64,000 nucleotides of DNA from Osedax frankpressi (taxonomy: Eukaryota > Annelida > Polychaeta > Sabellida > Siboglinidae), in contig CAXIVS010000139.1 of assembly GCA_964035775.1 (NCBI GenBank), positions 1-64,000 of the forward strand, read 5' to 3'. The translations under genes and the position numbers were made by a program. Positions 36,498-49,529 of the stretch are shown in pieces (the first letter of the stretch is position 1; the number at the start of each line of letters is the position of its first letter). A model generated the notes under the pieces. It searched no databases and was not told the origin of the DNA. It saw only the letters and a list, made by a program, of their open reading frames with translations.

Positions 36498-39105
36498 TTA
36501 TGTACGATGTTTGTCAATATGCGTGGCGTATAGCATCGATTAGATTCAACAATGTTAGTCTATGTACATTGATTTTAATACCAAATATGTCAGGCCTGCT
36601 GTGTCCGCTCTTATTATACCCGGGCAGTCGGTTTGCCAGTTGGATGCGCGTTAACCACTACACTACCCGCGCCTCCCGTAATGAATGTTCAAATATAGGA
36701 GCATGTAGTTTGCATGCAACACAAGTGCCTAATTCTTGTCGGAAATGGCACAACGTTTATATTCTTGTTCTCATTCACAGTCCACTGTACATGTCGCATA
36801 CCACTCTTCGATGAGTTGTCAATGTCTTAAGCTTTCCAGTTGTGCCTATGCAAATAGAAGTTTGGGCAGTATGTAATTTAACATTCGTTTTAATGACCTT
36901 CGCAAAAATATATACTCTCAACGACAGAAGTTCCGTTTAAAATGTTGGCACTCTACTCTCGTCGATCTGTAACTCTAAAACGTGTTAATGGTGACGCCAT
37001 GAGTGCTGTATGCAGTCTACGCAAATACGTATCTGAAGCATTAAATGCCATTCCAAACTGTTTATGAATACACGGAATGCTTGTACGCAACACAATGAAA
37101 CAAAAGCTGTTGTTATATCAAATACATGTCGTCGAAGTGTGTGAGGTGGGGTGATACAAGGTGTTCGTTCGCATTCAGATTTACTCTGCAATGGGATACT
37201 ATTTGTAGGGCTTTCGGTTTGTGTAGGTCAATACCAATCGTTATATGGTGCGACTATTGCCTGTTAGTTGCTTTGTGGTTTCGTTTTCATATTGAACTTG
37301 CGAAAAGTCTGTCGTTTCGTTTCAGGTCTTCCGATTTGATTCCGAAGTTTGAACGACAAAAAACTCTCAGAACACGACGCAAGAGAAGTGGTGCACCCCA
37401 CGCAAGTCTAGTATATAATCGTGTAGTTGCCTGGGTAGTTTGGAAGAACCTTTGTTTTTTCGTATGGTACTTCGTCATGACTGTTATGCCTAGCTTTTGG
37501 CGTTACCTGTTTGTCGGCATAGCGCTCATGGTATGGACAAGAACCTGGCCCATTGGCAGTTATCACTGTATCCGCACGCTATTGATTGCATGGCAATGGG
37601 CAATGCCTCAAAAGGAAGCCGATCTCCGTCACTACCTACTTACAAGTATGCTTGCCGAGTAATGTGTGTTTGCAATAACTATTCGTCTTAAACATCGATT
37701 GATCACTAAACTTGTTTCAGAAGAAGACAAACCAATTGTGTACTCGTGACTTACGTTACAACAAAGCGCCTGGCCTACGGTTGCATTTGCATGCTGCTCC
37801 CTAAGCATACTGTTTCCAGTCGAGATCAGAGCTTTGTGATTGGTGTAATGACAGACAGAGAACCAACTGTATTGAGTGGGTGTCTGTTTGCGTGCGAGAA
37901 TGTGCGTGACATTCGCAAGATTGGTGCTTATGCTTACCAATGTTAAGATAGTTTCCCCGGTGCGATCTCGGCCCCTTATACAAGTTTCGTTCCATGTGCC
38001 TTATTTTAGCATCATATTTTGACATTACTTATGTTGGAATCTAATAATTAATGTAGCCAAGTTGTCTGTGTGCAACAGAAGCTCGCTCACAGGGTGATGT
38101 GACTGGCATAGTTGGATGTTTTGCACTTGCTCCAGCCAATTTACTTCTTAATACAATGAGAGCACATTCGATTGAATGCATACAACTGAGAGATATTGCG
38201 GCTAGACCCAAAAAGCACCACCTGGAGTGGTTACGAGGAAATTATTCGAAGTCTAAACCAACGTCTTTATATCAGTTCTGATCAATCACATAGCGTGAAA
38301 ACTAGCTACATCAATCGCCTAAGTAAAACGTTTCGTTTGTTTTCTCGTCTTTGTGAGAACTGTAACATTAAGACTAATGTCCACTCGCAATTGTTATTAT
38401 ACATGACATCTATGTCAAGCTATATTTGATTCTCCCGGTGATCGGCCTACATTTACAATTAAATAAAAAACGTTATACTGCACCTGCACAAAGTGGCTGT
38501 ACTCGATAAACACAAGGTTTCACTCACTATCAAACGACTGAACCGCGTCGTCAGTTTTCACCTAATCGCGCCCGGTCGTCCAGTAGTGCTGCCAGAAGTC
38601 GCCTGCTTTGGACCATGCGTCTCTGAACCTTCATCTGGCGAAGACACCTGAGAAAAAACACAATAAAAAGAGTGTTATAATATGTACGGTGACTAAAGAC
38701 GTTGACACAACTAGACTCAATTATTACACATGCCCACATTCCTTCACCCCACTGCAATCAAAGGGGTAAATCCCACAGCGATGCGGTCGAGATTACATTA
38801 AAAACACTGGCATCTTTTTCCAGCATTCGGCTGCGCGGCGTGGTAATGGCGCGAAACCGGAAGGGACATCCCTACTGTGACGTCACGACAATACGGCAAA
38901 CGCGCTATTTTCGTTCAGACAACGTCAGATTTCAAGATGGCGGCGCCGTTGATATAGGCAAACTGGGGAGGGGGGACGCTTTCTTCCGACTACTCCATCT
39001 TTCTTTCAATGTCTGCCCTGGCACAGGTTCATGTTGTCATCATGTACACGCATAAGACTACAGTTTTATTATGGTCCAGCGGCCTGTGTGACATTCGGGT
39101 ACTTT
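36498..39105 (+). repeat. Repeat copy 15 (2,608 bp)
   Basis: One extra A lies in the run near 36940. It founds the allele set shared with copies 16 and 18: TACGTATC, TTATATCAAA, GCATTCAG and ACAAGAACC. A second set is shared with copies 16-18: CCAACGTC, TTTCGTTTG, ACATTAAGAC and AAACGACTGAACC. Confidence 0.97.
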
Positions 39106-41712
39106 TTATGTACGATGTTTGTCAATATGCGTGGCGTATAGCATCGATTAGATTCAACAATGTTAGTCTATGTACATTGATTTTAATACCAAATATGTCA
39201 GGCCTGCTGTGTCAGCTCTTATTATACCCGGGCAGTCGGTTTGCCAGTTGGATGCGCGTTAACCACTACACTACCCGCGCCTCCCGTAATGAATGTTCAA
39301 ATCTAGGAGCGTGTAGTTTGCCTGCTACACAAGTGCCTAATTCTTGTCGGAAATGGCACAACGTTTATATTCTTGTTCTCATTCACAGTCCACTGTACAT
39401 ATCGCATACCACTCTTCGATGAGTTGTCAATGTCTTAAGCTTTCCAGTTGTGCCTATGCAAATAGAAGTTTGGGCAGTATATAATTTAACATTCGTTTTA
39501 ATGACCTTCGCAAAAATATATACTCTCAACGACAGAAGTTCCGTTTAAATGTTGGCACTCTACTCTCGTCGATCTGTAACTCTAAAACGTGTTAATGGTG
39601 ACGCCATGAGTGCTGTATGCAGTCTACGCAAATACGTATCTGAAGCATTAAATGCCATTCCAAACTGTTTATGAATACACGGAATGCTTGTACGCAACAC
39701 AATGAAACAAAAGCTGTTGTTATATCAAATACATGTCGTCGAAGTGTGTGAGGTGGGGTGATACAAGGTGTTCGTTCGCATTCAGATTTACTCTGCAATG
39801 GGATACTATTTGTAGGGCTTTCGGTTTGTGTAGGTCAATACCAATCGTTATATGGTGCGACTATTGCCTGTTAGTTGCTTTGTGGTTTCGTTTTCATATT
39901 GAACTTGCGAAAAGTCTGTCGTTTCGTTTCAGGTCTTCCGATTTGATTCCGAAGTTTGAACGACAAAAAACTCTCAGAACACGACGCAAGAGAAGTGGTG
40001 CACCCCACGCAAGTCTAGTATATAATCGTGTAGTTGCCTGGGTAGTTTGGAAGAACCTTTGTTTTTTCGTATGGTACTTCGTCATGACTGTAATGCCTAG
40101 CTTTTGGCGTTACCTGTTTGTCGGCATAGCGCTCATGGTATGGACAAGAACCTGGCCCATTGGCAGTTATCACTGTATCCGCACGCTATTGATTGCATGG
40201 CAATGGGCAATGCCTCAAAAGGAAGCCGATCTCCGTCACTACCTACTTACAAGTATGCTTGCCGAGTAATGTGTGTTTGCAATAACTATTCGTCTTAAAC
40301 ATCGATTGATCACTAAACTTGTTTCAGAAGAAGACAAACCAATTGTGTACTCGTGACTTACGTTACAACAAAGCGCCTGGCCTACGGTTGCATTTGCATG
40401 CTGCTCCCTAAGCATACTGTTTCCAGTCGAGATCAGAGCTTTGTGATTGGTGTAATGACAGACAGAGAACCAACTGTATTGAGTGGGTGTCTGTTTGCGT
40501 GCGAGAATGTGCGTGACATTCGCAAGATTGGTGCTTATGCTTACCAATGTTAAGATAGTTTCCCCGGTGCGATCTCGGCCCCTTATACAAGTTTCGTTCC
40601 ATGTGCCTTATTTTAGCATCATATTTTGACATTACTTATGTTGGAATCTAATAATTAATGTAGCCAAGTTGTCTGTGTGCAACAGAAGCTCGCTCACAGG
40701 GTGATGTGACTGGCATAGTTGGATGTTTTGCACTTGCTCCAGCCAATTTACTTCTTAATACAATGAGAGCACATTCGATTGAATGCATACAACTGAGAGA
40801 TATTGCGGCTAGACCCAAAAAGCACCACCTGGAGTGGTTACGAGGAAATTATTCGAAGTCTAAACCAACGTCTTTATATCAGTTCTGATCAATCACATAG
40901 CGTGAAAACTAGCTACATCAATCGCCTAAGTAAAACGTTTCGTTTGTTTTCTCGTCTTTGTGAGAACTGTAACATTAAGACTAATGTCCACTCGCAATTG
41001 TTATTATACATGACATCTATGTCAAGCTATATTTGATTCTCCCGGTGATCGGCCTACATTTACAATTAAATAAAAAACGTTATACTGCACCTGCACAAAG
41101 TGGCTGTACTCGATAAACACAAGGTTTCACTCACTATCAAACGACTGAACCGCGTCGTCAGTTTTCACCTAATCGCGCCCGGTCGTCCAGTAGTGCTGCC
41201 AGAAGTCGCCTGCTTTGGACCATGCGTCTCTGAACCTTCATCTGGCGAAGACACCTGAGAAAAAACACAATAAAAAGAGTGTTATAATATGTACGGTGAC
41301 TAAAGACGTTGACACAACTAGACTCAATTATTACACATGCCCACATTCCTTCACCCCACTGCAATCAAAGGGGTAAATCCCACAGCGATGCGGTCGAGAT
41401 TACATTAAAAACACTGGCATCTTTTTCCAGCATTCGGCTGCGCGGCGTGGTAATGGCGCGAAACCGGAAGGGACATCCCTACTGTGACGTCACGACAATA
41501 CGGCAAACGCGCTATTTTCGTTCAGACAACGTCAGATTTCAAGATGGCGGCGCCGTTGATATAGGCAAACTGGGGAGGGGGGACGCTTTCTTCCGACTAC
41601 TCCATCTTTCTTTCAATGTCTGCCCTGGCACAGGTTCATGTTGTCATCATGTACACGCATAAGACTACAGTTTTATTATGGTCCAGCGGCCTGTGTGACA
41701 TTCGGGTACTTT
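39106..41712 (+). repeat. Repeat copy 16 (2,607 bp)
   Basis: Its first 320 bp carry private variants: TGTCAGCTC near 39210, ATCTAGGAGCG near 39301, GCCTGCTAC near 39320 and ACATATCG near 39398. From about 39430 on it matches copy 18, including GACTGTAATG near 40086. Confidence 0.97.
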
Positions 41713-42408
41713 TTATGTACGATGTTTGTCAATATGCGTGGCGTATAGCATCGATTAGATTCAACAATGTTAGTCTATGTACATTGATTTTAATACCAAA
41801 TATGTCAGGCCTGCTGTGTCCGCTCTTATTATACCCGGGCAGTCGGTTTGCCAGGTGGATGCGCGTTAACCACTACACTAACCGCGCCTCCCGTAATGAA
41901 TGTTCAAATATAGGAGCATGTAGTTTGCATGCTACACAAGTGCCTAATTCTTGTCGGAAATGGCACAACGTTTATATTCTTGTTCTCATTCACAGTCCAC
42001 TGTACATGTCGCATACCACTCTTCGATGAGTTGTCAATGTCTTAAGCTTTCCATTTGTGCCTATGCAAATAGAAGTTTGGGCAGTATATAATTTAACATT
42101 CGTTTTAATGACCTTCGCAAAAATATATACTCTCAACGACAGAAGTTCCGTTTAAATGTTGGCACTCTACTCTCGTCGATCTTAACTCTAAAACGTGTTA
42201 GTGGTGACGCCATGAGTGCTGTATGCAGTCTACGCAAATATGTATCTGAAGCATTAAATGCCATTCCAAACTGTTTATGAATACACGGAATGCTTGTACG
42301 CAACACAATGAAACAAAAGCTGTTGTTAAATCAAATACATGTCGTCGAAGTGTGTGAGGTGGGGTGATACAAGGTGTTCGTTCGCATACAGATTTACTCT
42401 GCAATGGG
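39402..42408 (+). repeat. Higher-order duplication, left member (copies 16-17)
   Basis: Matches 44615-47621 at a constant offset of 5,213 bp. Shared rare marks include GACTGTAATG (40086/45299), TTCCATTTG (42049/47262) and the one-base loss at 42182/47395. The only difference I saw is C/A at the GTCGATCTG site in copy 16 versus copy 18. The left limit is set by ACATATCG in copy 16 and the right limit by the two-base loss of copy 19. Confidence 0.8.
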
Positions 42409-44318
42409 ATACTATTTGTAGGGCTTTCGGTTTGTGTAGGTCAATACCAATCGTTATATGGTGCGACTATTGCCTGTTAGTTGCTTTGTGGTTTCGTTTT
42501 CATATTGAACTTGCGAAAAGTCTGTCGTTTCGTTTCAGGTCTTCCGATTTGATTCCGAAGTTTGAACGACAAAAAACTCTCAGAACACGACGCAAGAGAA
42601 GTGGTGCACCCCACGCAAGTCTAGTATATAATCGTGTAGTTGCCTGGGTAGTTTGGAAGAACCTTTGTTTTTTCGTATGGTACTTCGTCATGACTGTTAT
42701 GTCTAGCTTTTGGCGTTACCTGTTTGTCGGCATAGCGCTCATGGTATGGACAAGGACCTGGCCCATTGGCAGTTATCACTGTATCCGCACGCTATTGATT
42801 GCATGGCAATGGGCAATGCCTCAAAAGGAAGCCGATCTCCGTCACTACCTACTTACAAGTATGCTTGCCGAGTAATGTGTGTTTGCAATAACTATTCGTC
42901 TTAAACATCGATTGATCACTAAGCTTGTTTCAGAAGAAGACAAACCAATTGTGTACTCGTGACTTACGTTACAACAAAGCGCCTGGCCTACGGTTGCATT
43001 TGCATGCTGCTCCCTAAGCATACTGTTTCCAGTCGAGATCAGAGCTTTGTGATTGGTGTAATGACAGACAGAGAACCAACTGTATTGAGTGGGTGTCTGT
43101 TTGCGTGCGAGAATGTGCGTGACATTCGCAAGATTGGTGCTTATGCTTACCAATGTTAAGATAGTTTCCCCGGTGCGATCTCGGCCCCTTATACAAGTTT
43201 CGTTCCATGTGCCTTATTTTAGCATCATATTTTGACATTACTTATGTTGGAATCTAATAATTAATGTAGCCAAGTTGTCTGTGTGCAACAGAAGCTCGCT
43301 CACAGGGTGATGTGACTGGCATAGTTGGATGTTTTGCACTTGCTCCAGCCAATTTACTTCTTAATACAATGAGAGCACATTCGATTGAATGCATACAACT
43401 GAGAGATATTGCGGCTAGACCCAAAAAGCACCACCTGGAGTGGTTACGAGGAAATTATTCGAAGTCTAAACCAACGTCTTTATATCAGTTCTGATCAATC
43501 ACATAGCGTGAAAACTAGCTACATCAATCGCCTAAGTAAAACGTTTCGTTTGTTTTCTCGTCTTTGTGAGAACTGTAACATTAAGACTAATGTCCACTCG
43601 CAATTGTTATTATACATGACATCTATGTCAAGCTATATTTGATTCTCCCGGTGATCGGCCTACATTTACAATTAAATAAAAAACGTTATACTGCACCTGC
43701 ACAAAGTGGCTGTACTCGATAAACACAAGGTTTCACTCACTATCAAACGACTGAACCGCGTCGTCAGTTTTCACCTAATCGCGCCCGGTCGTCCAGTAGT
43801 GCTGCCAGAAGTCGCCTGCTTTGGACCATGCGTCTCTGAACCTTCATCTGGCGAAGACACCTGAGAAAAAACACAATAAAAAGAGTGTTATAATATGTAC
43901 GGTGACTAAAGACGTTGACACAACTAGACTCAATTATTACACATGCCCACATTCCTTCACCCCACTGCAATCAAAGGGGTAAATCCCACAGCGATGCGGT
44001 CGAGATTACATTAAAAACACTGGCATCTTTTTCCAGCATTCGGCTGCGCGGCGTGGTAATGGCGCGAAACCGGAAGGGACATCCCTACTGTGACGTCACG
44101 ACAATACGGCAAACGCGCTATTTTCGTTCAGACAACGTCAGATTTCAAGATGGCGGCGCCGTTGATATAGGCAAACTGGGGAGGGGGGACGCTTTCTTCC
44201 GACTACTCCATCTTTCTTTCAATGTCTGCCCTGGCACAGGTTCATGTTGTCATCATGTACACGCATAAGACTACAGTTTTATTATGGTCCAGCGGCCTGT
44301 GTGACATTCGGGTACTTT
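41713..44318 (+). repeat. Repeat copy 17 (2,606 bp)
   Basis: Shares GCCAGGTGG and CACTAACCG in the tRNA-like segment with copies 18 and 19. It shares TTCCATTTG near 42049 and a one-base loss near 42182 with copy 19 but not copy 18. Confidence 0.97.
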
Positions 44319-46925
44319 TTATGTACGATGTTTGTCAATATGCGTGGCGTATAGCATCGATTAGATTCAACAATGTTAGTCTATGTACATTGATTTTAAT
44401 ACCAAATATGTCAGGCCTGCTGTGTCCGCTCTTATTATACCCGGGCAGTCGGTTTGCCAGGTGGATGCGCGTTAACCACTACACTAACCGCGCCTCCCGT
44501 AATGAATGTTCAAATATAGGAGCATGTAGTTTGCATGCTACACAAGTGCCTAATTCTTGTCGGAAATGGCACAACGTTTATATTCTTGTTCTCATTCACA
44601 GTCCACTGTACATGTCGCATACCACTCTTCGATGAGTTGTCAATGTCTTAAGCTTTCCAGTTGTGCCTATGCAAATAGAAGTTTGGGCAGTATATAATTT
44701 AACATTCGTTTTAATGACCTTCGCAAAAATATATACTCTCAACGACAGAAGTTCCGTTTAAATGTTGGCACTCTACTCTCGTCGATATGTAACTCTAAAA
44801 CGTGTTAATGGTGACGCCATGAGTGCTGTATGCAGTCTACGCAAATACGTATCTGAAGCATTAAATGCCATTCCAAACTGTTTATGAATACACGGAATGC
44901 TTGTACGCAACACAATGAAACAAAAGCTGTTGTTATATCAAATACATGTCGTCGAAGTGTGTGAGGTGGGGTGATACAAGGTGTTCGTTCGCATTCAGAT
45001 TTACTCTGCAATGGGATACTATTTGTAGGGCTTTCGGTTTGTGTAGGTCAATACCAATCGTTATATGGTGCGACTATTGCCTGTTAGTTGCTTTGTGGTT
45101 TCGTTTTCATATTGAACTTGCGAAAAGTCTGTCGTTTCGTTTCAGGTCTTCCGATTTGATTCCGAAGTTTGAACGACAAAAAACTCTCAGAACACGACGC
45201 AAGAGAAGTGGTGCACCCCACGCAAGTCTAGTATATAATCGTGTAGTTGCCTGGGTAGTTTGGAAGAACCTTTGTTTTTTCGTATGGTACTTCGTCATGA
45301 CTGTAATGCCTAGCTTTTGGCGTTACCTGTTTGTCGGCATAGCGCTCATGGTATGGACAAGAACCTGGCCCATTGGCAGTTATCACTGTATCCGCACGCT
45401 ATTGATTGCATGGCAATGGGCAATGCCTCAAAAGGAAGCCGATCTCCGTCACTACCTACTTACAAGTATGCTTGCCGAGTAATGTGTGTTTGCAATAACT
45501 ATTCGTCTTAAACATCGATTGATCACTAAACTTGTTTCAGAAGAAGACAAACCAATTGTGTACTCGTGACTTACGTTACAACAAAGCGCCTGGCCTACGG
45601 TTGCATTTGCATGCTGCTCCCTAAGCATACTGTTTCCAGTCGAGATCAGAGCTTTGTGATTGGTGTAATGACAGACAGAGAACCAACTGTATTGAGTGGG
45701 TGTCTGTTTGCGTGCGAGAATGTGCGTGACATTCGCAAGATTGGTGCTTATGCTTACCAATGTTAAGATAGTTTCCCCGGTGCGATCTCGGCCCCTTATA
45801 CAAGTTTCGTTCCATGTGCCTTATTTTAGCATCATATTTTGACATTACTTATGTTGGAATCTAATAATTAATGTAGCCAAGTTGTCTGTGTGCAACAGAA
45901 GCTCGCTCACAGGGTGATGTGACTGGCATAGTTGGATGTTTTGCACTTGCTCCAGCCAATTTACTTCTTAATACAATGAGAGCACATTCGATTGAATGCA
46001 TACAACTGAGAGATATTGCGGCTAGACCCAAAAAGCACCACCTGGAGTGGTTACGAGGAAATTATTCGAAGTCTAAACCAACGTCTTTATATCAGTTCTG
46101 ATCAATCACATAGCGTGAAAACTAGCTACATCAATCGCCTAAGTAAAACGTTTCGTTTGTTTTCTCGTCTTTGTGAGAACTGTAACATTAAGACTAATGT
46201 CCACTCGCAATTGTTATTATACATGACATCTATGTCAAGCTATATTTGATTCTCCCGGTGATCGGCCTACATTTACAATTAAATAAAAAACGTTATACTG
46301 CACCTGCACAAAGTGGCTGTACTCGATAAACACAAGGTTTCACTCACTATCAAACGACTGAACCGCGTCGTCAGTTTTCACCTAATCGCGCCCGGTCGTC
46401 CAGTAGTGCTGCCAGAAGTCGCCTGCTTTGGACCATGCGTCTCTGAACCTTCATCTGGCGAAGACACCTGAGAAAAAACACAATAAAAAGAGTGTTATAA
46501 TATGTACGGTGACTAAAGACGTTGACACAACTAGACTCAATTATTACACATGCCCACATTCCTTCACCCCACTGCAATCAAAGGGGTAAATCCCACAGCG
46601 ATGCGGTCGAGATTACATTAAAAACACTGGCATCTTTTTCCAGCATTCGGCTGCGCGGCGTGGTAATGGCGCGAAACCGGAAGGGACATCCCTACTGTGA
46701 CGTCACGACAATACGGCAAACGCGCTATTTTCGTTCAGACAACGTCAGATTTCAAGATGGCGGCGCCGTTGATATAGGCAAACTGGGGAGGGGGGACGCT
46801 TTCTTCCGACTACTCCATCTTTCTTTCAATGTCTGCCCTGGCACAGGTTCATGTTGTCATCATGTACACGCATAAGACTACAGTTTTATTATGGTCCAGC
46901 GGCCTGTGTGACATTCGGGTACTTT
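44319..46925 (+). repeat. Repeat copy 18 (2,607 bp)
   Basis: Starts like copy 17 (GCCAGGTGG, CACTAACCG) and continues like copy 16 (TACGTATC, GACTGTAATG, ACAAGAACC). A private GTCGATATG lies near 44783. Confidence 0.97.
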
Positions 46926-47621
46926 TTATGTACGATGTTTGTCAATATGCGTGGCGTATAGCATCGATTAGATTCAACAATGTTAGTCTATGTACATTGA
47001 TTTTAATACCAAATATGTCAGGCCTGCTGTGTCCGCTCTTATTATACCCGGGCAGTCGGTTTGCCAGGTGGATGCGCGTTAACCACTACACTAACCGCGC
47101 CTCCCGTAATGAATGTTCAAATATAGGAGCATGTAGTTTGCATGCTACACAAGTGCCTAATTCTTGTCGGAAATGGCACAACGTTTATATTCTTGTTCTC
47201 ATTCACAGTCCACTGTACATGTCGCATACCACTCTTCGATGAGTTGTCAATGTCTTAAGCTTTCCATTTGTGCCTATGCAAATAGAAGTTTGGGCAGTAT
47301 ATAATTTAACATTCGTTTTAATGACCTTCGCAAAAATATATACTCTCAACGACAGAAGTTCCGTTTAAATGTTGGCACTCTACTCTCGTCGATCTTAACT
47401 CTAAAACGTGTTAGTGGTGACGCCATGAGTGCTGTATGCAGTCTACGCAAATATGTATCTGAAGCATTAAATGCCATTCCAAACTGTTTATGAATACACG
47501 GAATGCTTGTACGCAACACAATGAAACAAAAGCTGTTGTTAAATCAAATACATGTCGTCGAAGTGTGTGAGGTGGGGTGATACAAGGTGTTCGTTCGCAT
47601 ACAGATTTACTCTGCAATGGG
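44615..47621 (+). repeat. Higher-order duplication, right member (copies 18-19)
   Basis: Partner of 39402-42408, two units away. Copy 18 also begins like copy 17 (GCCAGGTGG, CACTAACCG), so the duplicated block is embedded in a small A-B-A-B arrangement of two unit types. Unequal exchange between sister arrays displaced by two units would produce this. Confidence 0.8.
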
Positions 47622-49529
47622 ATTATTTGTAGGGCTTTCGGTTTGTGTAGGTCAATACCAATCGTTATATGGTGCGACTATTGCCTGTTAGTTGCTTTGT
47701 GGTTTCGTTTTCATATTGAACTTGCGAAAAGTCTGTCGTTTCGTTTCAGGTCTTCCGATTTGATTCCGAAGTTTGAACGACAAAAAACTCTCAGAACACG
47801 ACGCAAGAGAAGTGGTGCATCTCACGCAAGTCTAGTATATAATCGTGTAGTTGCCTGGGTAGTTTGGAAGAACCTTTGTTTTTTCGTATGGTACTTCGTC
47901 ATGACTGTTATGCCTAGCTTTTGGCGTTACCTGTTTGTCGGCATAGCGCTCATGGTATGGACAAGGACCTGGCCCATTGGCAGTTATCACTGTATCCGCA
48001 CGCTATTGATTGCATGGCAATGGGCAATGCCTCAAAAGGAAGCCGATCTCCGTCACTACCTACTTACAAGTATGCTTGCCGAGTAGTGTGTGTTTGCAAT
48101 AACTATTCGTCTTAAACATCGATTGATCACTAAACTTGTTTCAGAAGAAGACAAACCAATTGTGTACTCGTGACTTACGTTACAACAAAGCGCCTGGCCT
48201 ACGGTTGCATTTGCATGCTGCTCCCTAAGCATACTGTTTCCAGTCGAGATCAGAGCTTTGTGATTGGTGTAATGACAGACAGAGAACCAACTGTATTGAG
48301 TGGGTGTCTGTTTGCGTGCGAGAATGTGCGTGACATTCGCAAGATTGGTGCTTATGCTTACCAATGTTAAGATAGTTTCCCCGGTGCGATCTCGGCCCCT
48401 TATACAAGTTTCGTTCCATGTGCCTTATTTTAGCATCATATTTTGACATTACTTATGTTGGAATCTAATAATTAATGTAGCCAAGTTGTCTGTGTGCAAC
48501 AGAAGCTCGCTCACAGGGTGATGTGACTGGCATAGTTGGATGTTTTGCACTTGCTCCAGCCAATTTACTTCTTAATACAATGAGAGCACATTCGATTGAA
48601 TGCATACAACTGACAGATATTGCGGCTAGACCCAAAAAGCACCACCTGGAGTGGTTACGAGGAAATTATTCGAAGTCTAAACCATCGTCTTTATATCAGT
48701 TCTGATCAATCACATAGCGTGAAAACTAGCTACATCAATCGCCTAAGTAAAACGTTTTGTTTGTTTTCTCGTCTTTGTGAGAACTGTAACATTTAGACTA
48801 ATGTCCACTCGCAATTGTTATTATACATGACATCTATGTCAAGCTATATTTGATTCTCCCGGTGATCGGCCTATATTTACATTTAAATAAAAAACGTTAT
48901 ACTGCACCTGCACAAAGTGGCTGTACTCGATAAACACAAGGTTTCACTCACTATCAAATGACTGAGCCGCGTCGTCAGTTTTCACCTAATCGCGCCCGGT
49001 CGTCCAGTAATGCTGCCAGAAGTCGCCTGCTTTGGACCATGCGTCTCTGAACCTTCATCTGGCGAAGACACCTGAGAAAAAACACAATAAAAAGAGTGTT
49101 ATAATATGTACGGTGACTAAAGGCGTTGACACAACTAGACTCAATTATTACACATGCCCACATTCCTTCACCCCACTGCAATCAAAGGGGTAAATCCCAC
49201 AGCGATGCGGTCGAGATTACATTAAAAACACTGGCATCTTTTTCCAGCATTCGGCTGCGCGGCGTGGTAATGGCGCGAAACCGGAAGGGACATCCCTACT
49301 GTGACGTCACGACAATACGGCAAACGCGCTATTTTCGTTCAGACAACGTCAGATTTCAAGATGGCGGCGCCGTTGATATAAGCAAACTGGGGAGGGGGGA
49401 CGCTTTCTTCCGACTACTCCATCTTTCTTTCAATGTCTGCCCTGGCACAGGTTCATGTTGTCATCATGTACACGCATAAGACTACAGTTTTATCATGGTC
49501 CAGCGGCCTGTGTGACATTCGGGTACTTT
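46926..49529 (+). repeat. Repeat copy 19 (2,604 bp), the shortest complete copy
   Basis: Repeats the one-base loss of copy 17 (near 47395) and has a private two-base loss near 47623. After that point it joins the copies 20-24 family (GGTGCATCTCACG near 47814). Its tail returns to the CCTATATTTACATTT form of copies 1-9 near 48870. Confidence 0.97.
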
